Shown in pieces: positions 1 to 5,363 of a stretch of 6,400 bases of DNA (positions are counted from its first letter, which is position 1; the number at the start of each line of letters is the position of its first letter). The position numbers and the translations under genes are program-made. The notes below the pieces were generated by a model. It was given only the letters and a program-made list of their open reading frames with translations. It did not search any database and had not been told where the DNA came from. The stretch spans positions 1 to 6,400 of the forward strand of contig JAFRKM010000111.1 of assembly GCA_017431755.1 (NCBI GenBank). Reading direction: 5' to 3'. Source of the DNA: Clostridia bacterium (GTDB lineage: Bacteria; Bacillota; Clostridia; Oscillospirales; Acutalibacteraceae).

Positions 1-1
1 T

Positions 2-151
2 CTATTTGCAGGGCTTATTATAGTTGAAAAAAACACAGAAAAAATCATCAAAGAAAAAAATTCCGATATTCTAACTTACACTAAAAAAGGCACAGGTAAC
101 TACGAAATTAAACTTCATTTTATGGGTAAAAATTTTATTTTTAATGTTTAA
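2..151 (+). CDS. C-terminal end of an unrecognised protein (5' partial)
   Basis: An open frame enters from the left edge and runs 49 codons to a TAA stop at 149-151. The other two + frames are closed early. The fragment starts LFAGLIIVEKNTEK and ends LHFMGKNFIFNV. It reads as a short hydrophobic stretch, a charged Lys/Glu/Asn-rich middle and a beta-like end. I do not recognise a family and the start lies outside the window. It is probably real, because its composition (AAA-rich lysine codons, A-rich + strand) matches the downstream genes and it lies on the same strand. No GC-containing terminator hairpin follows it, so some read-through into the next gene is possible. Confidence 0.55.
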   Translation, partial: LFAGLIIVEKNTEKIIKEKNSDILTYTKKGTGNYEIKLHFMGKNFIFNV

Positions 152-163
152 TTTCAAATAACA

Positions 164-172
164 TGTTATAAT
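164..172 (+). promoter_or_regulatory. Extended -10 promoter for the membrane protein-murC pair
   Basis: A perfect extended -10 element, TG-T-TATAAT, lies 13 nt after the upstream stop and 47 nt before the ATG at 220. No good -35 is found 16-18 bp upstream, which is tolerated for extended -10 promoters read by the main sigma factor. The background is very AT-rich, so chance matches are common. The TG plus six of six -10 bases and the position favour a real site. Transcription would start near 179. Confidence 0.5.
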
Positions 173-219
173 TAAAATAGTTAGATATAAAATTTTAATA
201 ATACACAAAGGACAAAACT

Positions 220-810
220 ATGTATAAAAAGAAAAATATATTAACCGTTATACTTGTAATAACACTCTCTTTCTTGGGAATGTTTTTAAACATCTATGCA
301 GAAGAAAACAATCCCGAGTCTTCCACTACTGAATTCCAAACAAACACAGAAGCAGCACAAATTCCACAGGCCCCAAAAAAGCCAAAAAAAGATAGCACTA
401 CCAAAAAGACAAAGCCTAAAATTAACAACAAAAACAACTCTAGTACACAGAAAAAAAACGAAAATGAAAATAACAACAATACAAACACAGAAAACAACGA
501 AAAAAACGAAACCGAAAAACAAGAAGAAAAACCAACCCAACCAAAGGAAGAAGAAAAAAATCTAGACCTACCAAATGTAAATAATTCTGAAGTAGAGCTA
601 AATCCATATTTTTCACAGATATCTCAAAATACCGAAAAAAAAAGCATATTAAAAACACTAATTTCGTGGGGACTTATACTAGCGGGAATAATTTTAATTT
701 TAAAAGTAATATTTTCCAGCAAAAAAGCATCCAGAAATCATACACTTAATAAACAACAAAGCAAACACGCCGCCATACCACGCAAAGGAAACAGAAGCAA
801 ATATAAATAA
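220..810 (+). CDS. Secreted-then-anchored low-complexity membrane protein, function unknown
   Basis: This 196-residue protein belongs to no family I recognise. Residues 1-27 look like a signal peptide: MYKKK, then a hydrophobic core, then a possible cleavage site after IYA before EENN. Residues about 28-140 are low-complexity and disordered-looking, dominated by Asn, Lys, Glu, Thr and Gln, with proline/lysine patches such as PQAPKKPKK. A single hydrophobic helix at about 144-165 (LISWGLILAGIILILKVIF) is followed by a basic tail of about 30 residues, so the likely topology is an extracellular spacer, one membrane pass and a cytoplasmic tail. There is no LPXTG sorting motif. The start is supported by AAAGGA at 207-212, 7 nt before the ATG. 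It ends 33 nt before murC with no terminator, so the two are probably co-transcribed, which hints at a cell-envelope role. A run of nine A bases at 635-643 just precedes the membrane helix. Confidence 0.8.
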   Translation: MYKKKNILTVILVITLSFLGMFLNIYAEENNPESSTTEFQTNTEAAQIPQAPKKPKKDSTTKKTKPKINNKNNSSTQKKNENENNNNTNTENNEKNETEKQEEKPTQPKEEEKNLDLPNVNNSEVELNPYFSQISQNTEKKSILKTLISWGLILAGIILILKVIFSSKKASRNHTLNKQQSKHAAIPRKGNRSKYK

Positions 811-825
811 TTTATTTATAAAAAC

Positions 826-831
826 AAGGAG
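826..831 (+). promoter_or_regulatory. Ribosome binding site of murC
   Basis: AAGGAG lies 12 nt before the ATG at 844. The spacing is slightly long, but no other start nearby has a better site, so it fixes the murC start. It falls in the 33-nt gap after the membrane protein gene, where no separate promoter or terminator is evident. Confidence 0.7.
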
Positions 832-843
832 ATAAAGAAATTT

Positions 844-2226
844 ATGAAAAGCAGCAACATAAATAATTTAAAAGGAATTAAAAAAATTCATTTTATAGGT
901 ATAGGCGGTTCTGGAATGTTTCCGCTTGCACAAATTTTAAAATTTAAAGGTTTTAATATAACGGGATCTGACGTATATGAATCCGACACACTGGAAAAAG
1001 TTAAAAAACTTGGAATAAAAGTAAATTTAAAGCAAAAAAAAGAAAATATTTCAGATCAAGATTTAGTTGTTTTTTCAGCGGCTATTAAAGAAACGAACCC
1101 TGAAATTTGTGCTGCAAAAGAAAAAAACATTCCGATTATTGAAAGAAGCATCATGCTGGGTATAATTTTTAATGAATACAAAAACTCCGTAGGCGTTGCC
1201 GGAACTCATGGAAAAACCACTACAACTTCTATGATAACAACAGTACTTATAGACGCTAAAAAAAGTCCCACTGCTGTTATTGGAGGGACATTGCCGAAGC
1301 TAGGTTCAAATGCAGCTGCGGGAAGTTCTGATATAATTGTAGCGGAAGCATGCGAATATGTAGATAGTTTTCTATGTTTAAACCCAAAAATTTCAGTAAT
1401 TACAAACGTAGACGTCGACCATTTGGATTATTTTAAAACATTTGAAAATATAAAAAAATCATTTAATAAATTTGCAAATCAAACAAGCGATTTGGTCGTT
1501 ATAAACGGCGACGACAAAGATGCACTTGACAGTACAAAAAACATAAAAGCAAAAAAAACAACTTTTGGGCTTAACAATAACTGCAATTACTGTGCAAAAA
1601 ATATTGAATTTAATAAAAACCAATTTCCCACTTTTGATATATATAAAAACGGAGAAAAAATTACCGAGATTTCACTTTCCGTCCCAGGAAAACACAATAT
1701 ATATGACTCTTTAGCTACCTTTATAGTTTGCGAATATTTAGGTGTCTCACCAAAAAATATCGCTTCTTCTCTCAAAAATTTTTCAGGAGCTCACAGAAGA
1801 TTTGAAATACTCGCAAATATAGATGGCATCACCGTAATTGACGATTTTGCTCACCATCCAACAGAACTGGAAACTACTCTTTTGGCAGCATCTAAAATGG
1901 GATTTAAAAAAGTATGGGCAATCTTTCAGCCGCATACCTATTCGCGCACCGCTATGTTCCTTGATGATTTTGCAAAAGCTCTTTCTATTCCAGAAAAAGC
2001 TATTATTTCGGAAATTTTGCCTGTCAGAGAAACAAATACTTACGGAATTCACTCGGAAGATTTAGTTAAAAAAATTCCAGGCGCTACTTATATACCAACC
2101 TTTGAAAAAATTACAGATTACGTTATAAAAAATGCATCAAACGGAGATTTAATCATCACTCTTGGTGGTGGGAATGTGTACAAATGCGCAAATGAAATAG
2201 TAAAAAAATTAAAACACAAAAAATAA
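844..2226 (+). CDS. murC: UDP-N-acetylmuramate--L-alanine ligase MurC
   Basis: MurC is the cytoplasmic ATP-dependent ligase that adds L-alanine to UDP-MurNAc, the first amino acid of the peptidoglycan stem peptide. At 460 residues it has the usual family length and all three Mur-ligase domains. The N-terminal nucleotide-sugar binding domain carries HFIGIGGSGM at 16-25 and GSDVYESDT at 41-49. The central ATPase domain has the P-loop GTHGKTTT at 120-127, EACEYVDSF at 169-177, NVDVDHLDYF at 188-197 and GKHNIYDSLA at 282-291. The C-terminal domain has GAHRRFE at 315-321, DDFAHHPTE at 333-341 and QPHTYSRT at 362-369. The HFIGIGG start and the DDFAHHPTE motif separate MurC from MurD, MurE and MurF. 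No catalytic motif is broken. It follows the membrane protein gene closely. No terminator hairpin is visible before the rubrerythrin gene, which has its own candidate promoter. Confidence 0.97.
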   Translation: MKSSNINNLKGIKKIHFIGIGGSGMFPLAQILKFKGFNITGSDVYESDTLEKVKKLGIKVNLKQKKENISDQDLVVFSAAIKETNPEICAAKEKNIPIIERSIMLGIIFNEYKNSVGVAGTHGKTTTTSMITTVLIDAKKSPTAVIGGTLPKLGSNAAAGSSDIIVAEACEYVDSFLCLNPKISVITNVDVDHLDYFKTFENIKKSFNKFANQTSDLVVINGDDKDALDSTKNIKAKKTTFGLNNNCNYCAKNIEFNKNQFPTFDIYKNGEKITEISLSVPGKHNIYDSLATFIVCEYLGVSPKNIASSLKNFSGAHRRFEILANIDGITVIDDFAHHPTELETTLLAASKMGFKKVWAIFQPHTYSRTAMFLDDFAKALSIPEKAIISEILPVRETNTYGIHSEDLVKKIPGATYIPTFEKITDYVIKNASNGDLIITLGGGNVYKCANEIVKKLKHKK

Positions 2227-2255
2227 TTGCAATATTTTTAAAATAGCTATATCAT
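2227..2255 (+). promoter_or_regulatory. Candidate SigA-type promoter of the rubrerythrin gene
   Basis: TTGCAA (2227-2232) and TATCAT (2250-2255) are separated by 17 bp. They match the -35 and -10 consensus at 4 of 6 and 5 of 6 positions. The -35 begins directly after the murC stop codon. Transcription would start near 2262, inside the palindrome at 2254-2270. Confidence 0.45.
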
Positions 2256-2270
2256 ATTACTTAGTAAAAT
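2254..2270 (+). promoter_or_regulatory. Imperfect palindrome, possible repressor operator for rubrerythrin
   Basis: ATATTACT-T-AGTAAAAT is an inverted repeat with 8-nt arms around one central base, and 7 of 8 arm positions pair. It overlaps the -10 end and the predicted transcription start, a classic place for a repressor to bind. Clostridial rubrerythrin genes are known PerR targets, and PerR boxes have a 7-1-7 layout. This site fits the layout but matches the consensus half TTATAAT only partly, so assignment to PerR is an inference. Confidence 0.35.
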
Positions 2271-2275
2271 AAAGA

Positions 2276-2282
2276 AAGGAAG
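2276..2282 (+). promoter_or_regulatory. Ribosome binding site of the rubrerythrin gene
   Basis: AAGGAAG lies 11 nt before the ATG at 2294 and supports that start, which also gives the usual rubrerythrin N-terminus. Confidence 0.65.
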
Positions 2283-2293
2283 TTGATTTACTT

Positions 2294-2884
2294 ATGGCAG
2301 TATTATTTGAAAACAGCAACACAAAAATAAACCTTATGAAAGCATTTGCAGGAGAAAGCCAAGCAAGAAACCGTTATACTTTTGCAGCTTCTAAAGCCAA
2401 AAAAGAAGGGCTTTCAATAGTAGAAAGAGTATTCACTTTTACAGCAGATCAAGAAAAAGAACACGCCAAATTGTTTTATAATAAATTAAAAGAACTTCAT
2501 GGTCAAACAATTGAAATTACAGGCGATTTTCCAATTGATATTTATGAAAAATCATTAGATTTATTAAAATGCGCACGTCATAACGAATATGAAGAATATA
2601 ATGACGTGTATAAAGCATTCAGCGAAGAAGCAAAATCAGAAGGTTTTGAAGATATCGCCCGTTTATTTGCGAAAGTTGCAGAAATCGAAAAAGTTCACGG
2701 TGACAGATTTAATAAATTTATCGAACACATAGAAAACGGTACACTTTTTAAATCAGACAAAGAAGAACGGTGGATTTGCCTTAATTGCGGCGAAATCGTA
2801 GTAGCAAAAGAAGCCCCAAAAGTATGCGAAGTGTGCAACCATAATATTGGTTATCAAATGCGTCAAGACTGGATTTTAATTTAA
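2294..2884 (+). CDS. rbr: Rubrerythrin (diiron peroxidase with rubredoxin-like domain)
   Basis: Rubrerythrin is a cytoplasmic non-haem iron enzyme that reduces hydrogen peroxide to water in anaerobes, taking electrons from rubredoxin or NAD(P)H-linked partners. At 196 residues it is of normal length. The N-terminal four-helix ferritin-like domain (about 8-146) carries every expected diiron ligand: E21 in FAGESQARNRY, E54 and H57 in EKEH, E98 and E101 in NEYEEY, and E132 and H135 in EIEKVH. The C-terminal rubredoxin-like domain (about 158-196) has the iron-binding cysteines C162 and C165 in WICLNCG and C178 and C181 in VCEVCN. The order is therefore the classical one, with rubredoxin at the C-terminus. 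It has its own candidate promoter and possible operator, fitting a peroxide-stress gene. There is no terminator before the ndk promoter, which starts 2 nt after its stop, so read-through into ndk is possible. Confidence 0.96.
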   Translation: MAVLFENSNTKINLMKAFAGESQARNRYTFAASKAKKEGLSIVERVFTFTADQEKEHAKLFYNKLKELHGQTIEITGDFPIDIYEKSLDLLKCARHNEYEEYNDVYKAFSEEAKSEGFEDIARLFAKVAEIEKVHGDRFNKFIEHIENGTLFKSDKEERWICLNCGEIVVAKEAPKVCEVCNHNIGYQMRQDWILI

Positions 2885-2885
2885 A

Positions 2886-2914
2886 TTGACATATACACAA
2901 ATTTCATGTAAAAT
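2886..2914 (+). promoter_or_regulatory. SigA-type promoter of ndk
   Basis: A perfect -35 TTGACA (2886-2891), a 17-bp spacer and a -10 TAAAAT (2909-2914, 5 of 6 matches) start 2 nt after the rubrerythrin stop. The expected transcription start is near 2921, giving a 5' leader of about 70 nt. Confidence 0.75.
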
Positions 2915-2928
2915 AAAATTACGAAAAA

Positions 2929-2965
2929 TTGCCGGAGCAAGCTAAAAACAGCTTGAATTCGGCAA
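2929..2965 (+). promoter_or_regulatory. Hairpin in the 5' leader of ndk
   Basis: Two nested inverted repeats form one interrupted stem. The outer arms TTGCCG (2929-2934) and CGGCAA (2960-2965) pair over 6 bp. The inner arms CAAGCT (2938-2943) and AGCTTG (2950-2955) pair over 6 bp around the loop AAAAAC, with small unpaired bulges (GAG and AATT) between. It starts about 8 nt after the predicted transcription start and ends 9 nt before the ribosome binding site. On the + strand it is followed by A bases, not T, so it is not a terminator for the rubrerythrin transcript. It may stabilise the mRNA or modulate translation. I do not recognise it as a known riboswitch. Confidence 0.55.
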
Positions 2966-2974
2966 AAAATTTAT

Positions 2975-2983
2975 AGAAAGAGG
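2975..2983 (+). promoter_or_regulatory. Ribosome binding site of ndk
   Basis: AGAAAGAGG ends 8 nt before the ATG at 2992 and lies downstream of the leader hairpin, so it should be free for ribosomes whether or not the hairpin forms. Confidence 0.65.
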
Positions 2984-2991
2984 TTTAAAAA

Positions 2992-3405
2992 ATGGCAAAA
3001 GAAAGAACTTATATCATGCTAAAACCAGACTGCGTAAAAAGAGGATTAATCGGAAAGGTAATTGCAAGAATTGAAGAAAAAGGCTACACCATTTCAAATA
3101 TGAAAATGATGAACCTTGATGAAAAAATTCTTCGTGAGCACTACGCACACCTCGTAGATCGTCCGTTTTTCCCGGAAATAGTTTCTTACATGACTTCCGG
3201 GCCGGTCGTGGGGATGATAGTTGAGGGTGAAAATGCAGTAAAAGGCATGAGAATAATAATGGGTGCAACAAAATTTGAAGAAGCAACCGCAGGAACAATT
3301 CGCGGAGACTTTGCAATGAAAACAACCGAAAACATCATTCATGGTTCGGATTCACCAGAAAACGGAGAAATTGAAATAAAAAGATTCTTCGGTGAAAATG
3401 CTTAA
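2992..3405 (+). CDS. ndk: Nucleoside diphosphate kinase
   Basis: Ndk moves the gamma phosphate of ATP onto other nucleoside diphosphates through a phosphohistidine intermediate, balancing NTP and dNTP pools in the cytoplasm. At 137 residues it has the short bacterial length. All conserved active-site residues are present at positions one lower than in human NDK: K11 in MLKPD, Y51 and F59 in the nucleotide pocket, R87, T93, R104, N114 and the phosphorylated H117 in the signature NIIHGSDS. No residue is missing. The start MAKERTYIMLKPD is typical and is backed by the ribosome binding site. It is expressed from its own promoter through a structured leader and ends at a strong bidirectional terminator, so it is probably monocistronic apart from read-through from rubrerythrin. 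It converges with the unassigned - strand gene, with 26 nt between the two stop codons. Confidence 0.97.
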   Translation: MAKERTYIMLKPDCVKRGLIGKVIARIEEKGYTISNMKMMNLDEKILREHYAHLVDRPFFPEIVSYMTSGPVVGMIVEGENAVKGMRIIMGATKFEEATAGTIRGDFAMKTTENIIHGSDSPENGEIEIKRFFGENA

Positions 3406-3411
3406 TTAAAC

Positions 3412-3449
3412 AAAAAAAGAAGTCTCGGATTTTATTCCGAGGCTTTTTT
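3412..3449. terminator. Bidirectional rho-independent terminator between ndk and the convergent gene
   Basis: The arms AAGTCTCGGA (3420-3429) and TCCGAGGCTT (3436-3445) pair over 10 bp, with one T-G wobble, around the loop TTTTAT. On the + strand the hairpin leads into six T bases (3444-3449). On the - strand it is followed after a C by seven T bases (complement of 3412-3418). It can therefore stop transcription of both ndk and the 3432-4538 gene. The right arm lies inside the last codons of that - strand gene, so coding sequence and terminator overlap. Confidence 0.9.
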
Positions 3450-4538
3450 AGGTTTCCAATAATCATGCAATGTTTGTCTACTCAATTCATAAAACAATCT
3501 TTCTTCTATTAATTTCTCGTTTAAAAGACGTATATTTTCTATTACACGAGGATCATATAAAGAAATAAGCTTTTTACGTTTTTCAGTGCGTCCATATTTT
3601 ATAACTGCATCAAGTATAGTTATAAGTGAACTCAAAGCATTAATATACATAGCTAAGCTGTGTACAACATCTAATATTTTTTTCTTATCCTTTCTAATAT
3701 ACTCATGCTCCACTAAGTGATTTATAATATAATCTTTGTTATACGTATCTATAGCTACTTTGACTTCATTAGGGATTTCACTAACCGCTTTTTCACAATG
3801 ATCTACCGCTTTAGAGATATTTTTTAAATTTTTACCTGTTTCAGAATTAAATTTTTTAGTATAAGCGTCTACTACTACTTTATTACTCTTAAGAAATTTG
3901 TTATAAAATAAACTTACCGAACTTTTTTCGTATGGTTTTACATCAAAAACTTCTATTAAATCCTTTACATTTGCATCCACAGCCAAGCTGCTATCATGAA
4001 CTCCTTTTCCTTTTTCAGTTTTATCTATAGCTATTTCTTTTTGTCTCGTTACACAATCTCCTGCAAAAATTAACAATTTCGCTAAACCTTTTTCAATTTC
4101 TTTGTCGTTATCTTTATTATTGACATTTTTAATTACACGCGGTAGTTTAGCATTCTCTTTTTTATCTCTCATCTCCTTGCTATATTTACCAGCAATCTTG
4201 TTAAGCAATTTTTCCATTTGACTATTATCATATTTAATTGTCTTTTCAATATCCAATAATCTTTTTAACTTTTCTCTTTCTGTGATCTCCTTAATAGGTA
4301 GTTTACCTACATACTTTTTAAAATTACTGTAAAGCTGATCCGTTACCTTTTTAGAATTAGAAAACATTGCAAAGTTATAAGTCTTCAAATAACTATTAAA
4401 CCTCTTTTTTAATCCATCAACAGTACTTGTAAACTTTTCATATGGTTCCGGCTCATTCCCCGCTACTGTAAACGTTACTGGTCCTACTGGTTCAAACCAT
4501 GCAGAAGTGCTAAAGTCAATTTTTTTATTTTCACCCAT
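3432..4538 (-). CDS. Unassigned 368-residue lysine-rich, mostly helical protein
   Basis: I do not recognise this protein. It has no signal peptide. A short N-terminal stretch (about 12-33, SAWFEPVGPVTF, then NEPEPYEKF) looks beta or loop-like. The rest reads as long charged helices broken by a polar linker at about 125-150 (rich in K, N, D). Lysine is very frequent and cysteines are few (C162, C248). Residues about 288-315 form the most hydrophobic segment, but internal D, H and N residues make a buried or amphipathic helix likelier than a membrane span. No nucleotide-binding, catalytic or metal-binding motif is evident. The gene is clearly expressed: it has a near-consensus promoter, a good ribosome binding site and a terminator. 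It stands alone between the rluB operon and ndk. A lineage-specific, phage-derived or host-interaction protein are all possible. None is demonstrated by the sequence. Confidence 0.85.
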   Translation of the reverse strand: MGENKKIDFSTSAWFEPVGPVTFTVAGNEPEPYEKFTSTVDGLKKRFNSYLKTYNFAMFSNSKKVTDQLYSNFKKYVGKLPIKEITEREKLKRLLDIEKTIKYDNSQMEKLLNKIAGKYSKEMRDKKENAKLPRVIKNVNNKDNDKEIEKGLAKLLIFAGDCVTRQKEIAIDKTEKGKGVHDSSLAVDANVKDLIEVFDVKPYEKSSVSLFYNKFLKSNKVVVDAYTKKFNSETGKNLKNISKAVDHCEKAVSEIPNEVKVAIDTYNKDYIINHLVEHEYIRKDKKKILDVVHSLAMYINALSSLITILDAVIKYGRTEKRKKLISLYDPRVIENIRLLNEKLIEERLFYELSRQTLHDYWKPKKASE

Positions 4539-4543
4539 TTAAA

Positions 4544-4554
4544 TCACCCTTTCT
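4544..4554 (-). promoter_or_regulatory. Ribosome binding site of the unassigned gene
   Basis: On the - strand this reads AGAAAGGGTGA, close to the AAGGAGGTGA complement of the 16S rRNA tail, and it ends 5 nt before the ATG at 4538. It supports that start. Part of it lies in the downstream arm of the inverted repeat around the promoter. Confidence 0.7.
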
Positions 4555-4594
4555 ATTTTAATTGTGGTAATTATATATCATAAAAAATAGAAAG
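4549..4594. repeat. Perfect 11-bp inverted repeat bracketing the promoter
   Basis: CTTTCTATTTT (4549-4559) and its exact complement AAAATAGAAAG (4584-4594) flank a 24-nt interval holding the -10 element. One arm overlaps the end of the -35 and the spacer. The other covers the early 5' leader and part of the ribosome binding site. The upstream arm lies before the predicted transcription start, so an RNA hairpin from this promoter is not expected. A pair of DNA half-sites for a regulator is the simpler reading. Confidence 0.6.
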
Positions 4595-4598
4595 TCAA
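4570..4598 (-). promoter_or_regulatory. Strong SigA-type promoter of the unassigned gene
   Basis: On the - strand, TTGACT (4598-4593) and a perfect TATAAT (4575-4570) are separated by exactly 17 bp, matching 5 of 6 and 6 of 6 consensus positions. Transcription should start near 4563, about 25 nt before the ATG. It is among the best promoter matches in the window and shows that the gene need not depend on rluB read-through. Confidence 0.85.
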
Positions 4599-4601
4599 TA
4601 C

Positions 4602-4628
4602 ATAATTTATAAAAAAAATATAAATTAT
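4602..4628. repeat. AT-only 10-bp inverted repeat at the end of rluB
   Basis: ATAATTTATA (4602-4611) and TATAAATTAT (4619-4628) are perfect complements around seven A bases. The repeat overlaps the rluB stop codon (4625-4627) and ends a few bases upstream of the -35 of the unassigned gene. As a terminator for rluB it would be weak, with no G or C in the stem. It could also act as an AT-rich upstream promoter element or a binding site. Confidence 0.5.
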
Positions 4629-5347
4629 TTTTGTATGGATTTTATTTCATTTGCGGTTAAACCTCTCCACCTGCCGGGTTTAAGCATTCCAAGCTTTAAA
4701 TTACCTATGGCTACACGTTTTAAACGCGCAACTTTTAAGCCTACAGCGTCACACATTTTTCTGATTTGCCGATTTTTGCCTTCTTTTATAGAAATTTCTA
4801 AAACGGCTCTTTCTTTTTCTTCAGTAACAACGTTTACCTGCGCAGGCTCTGTGATTCCTGAATCTATTTCTATTCCCACACAAAGTTTTGTAAGCTGCTT
4901 TTCATTAATCCCCGGGCGCACAGTTACTCTATACTTTTTCCAAATATTTTTTGACGGATGAATAAGATTATTTGCAAAATCGCCGTCGTTCGTCATAATT
5001 AAAAGTCCCTCAGAGTCTTTATCCAGCCTACCCACAGGGTAAACTCTATCCGGTATATCTTTTACTAAATCCGCAACACATTTTCTGCCTTTTTCATCAT
5101 TCATTGTTGTAACATATCCCCTGGGTTTATAGAGCATTATATAATATTTTTTGCTTGTTTTAAGTTCTATTCTTTTGCCGTCAATAAAAACTTTATCCTT
5201 AGTAAAATCAGCCCTCATACCAAGCTCTGCCACTTTACCGTTTATTTTTACTCGACCGGATTTTATTAGTTCTTCTGCCTTTCTCCTTGAACCAAATCCG
5301 CACATCGAAATATATTTTTGCAAAACAACTTTTTTATTTGCGTCCAT
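4625..5347 (-). CDS. rluB: 23S rRNA pseudouridine synthase, RsuA/RluB/E/F family (RluB-like)
   Basis: The product (240 residues from the ATG at 5347) converts a specific uridine of ribosomal RNA to pseudouridine. In Firmicutes the single RluB-like member acts on helix 90-92 region uridines of 23S rRNA. An N-terminal S4 RNA-binding domain spans about 7-60 (LQKYISMCGFGSRRKAEELI, GRVKINGK). The catalytic domain follows, with the family signature GRLDKDSEGLLIMTNDGDF at 106-124, whose D109 is the catalytic aspartate, and the conserved EGKNRQIRKM at 189-198. The frame is open back to a GTG at 5374, but that start overlaps the upstream gene and has no ribosome binding site. The ATG at 5347 has AAAGGAG 5 nt upstream and gives the usual family N-terminus. 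It lies 16 nt after the carboxypeptidase stop, so the two form an operon, a pairing also seen in other Firmicutes. RsuA (16S) specificity cannot be fully excluded. Confidence 0.93.
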   Translation of the reverse strand: MDANKKVVLQKYISMCGFGSRRKAEELIKSGRVKINGKVAELGMRADFTKDKVFIDGKRIELKTSKKYYIMLYKPRGYVTTMNDEKGRKCVADLVKDIPDRVYPVGRLDKDSEGLLIMTNDGDFANNLIHPSKNIWKKYRVTVRPGINEKQLTKLCVGIEIDSGITEPAQVNVVTEEKERAVLEISIKEGKNRQIRKMCDAVGLKVARLKRVAIGNLKLGMLKPGRWRGLTANEIKSIQK

Positions 5348-5352
5348 TTTTT

Positions 5353-5359
5353 CTCCTTT
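5353..5359 (-). promoter_or_regulatory. Ribosome binding site that decides the rluB start
   Basis: On the - strand, AAAGGAG sits in the 16-nt gap between the carboxypeptidase stop and the ATG at 5347, 5 nt from that ATG. It lies downstream of the alternative GTG at 5374 and therefore argues for the internal ATG. Confidence 0.8.
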
Positions 5360-5363
5360 AATT

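Noticed and set aside
286..658. Several overlapping open frames, mostly on the - strand, rich in Phe, Val and Leu
   Set aside because: They are the complement or shifted frames of the A-rich low-complexity stretch of the membrane protein gene. They lack ribosome binding sites and their composition simply mirrors the Lys/Asn codons.
2929..2965. ndk leader hairpin as a terminator of the rubrerythrin transcript
   Set aside because: It is followed by A bases on the + strand and lies downstream of the ndk promoter. On the - strand T bases follow it, but no - strand gene reaches this point because of the terminator at 3412-3449.
3014..3342. Two - strand open frames of 82 and 103 codons inside ndk
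   Set aside because: They lie opposite a fully conserved ndk gene, have no ribosome binding site and encode composition expected from antisense of that gene.
4512..4599. Nine-base direct repeat AAAGTCAAT at 4512-4520 and 4591-4599
   Set aside because: One copy is the promoter -35 region and the other encodes residues near the orphan protein start. With only two copies in AT-rich sequence, chance is the simplest explanation.
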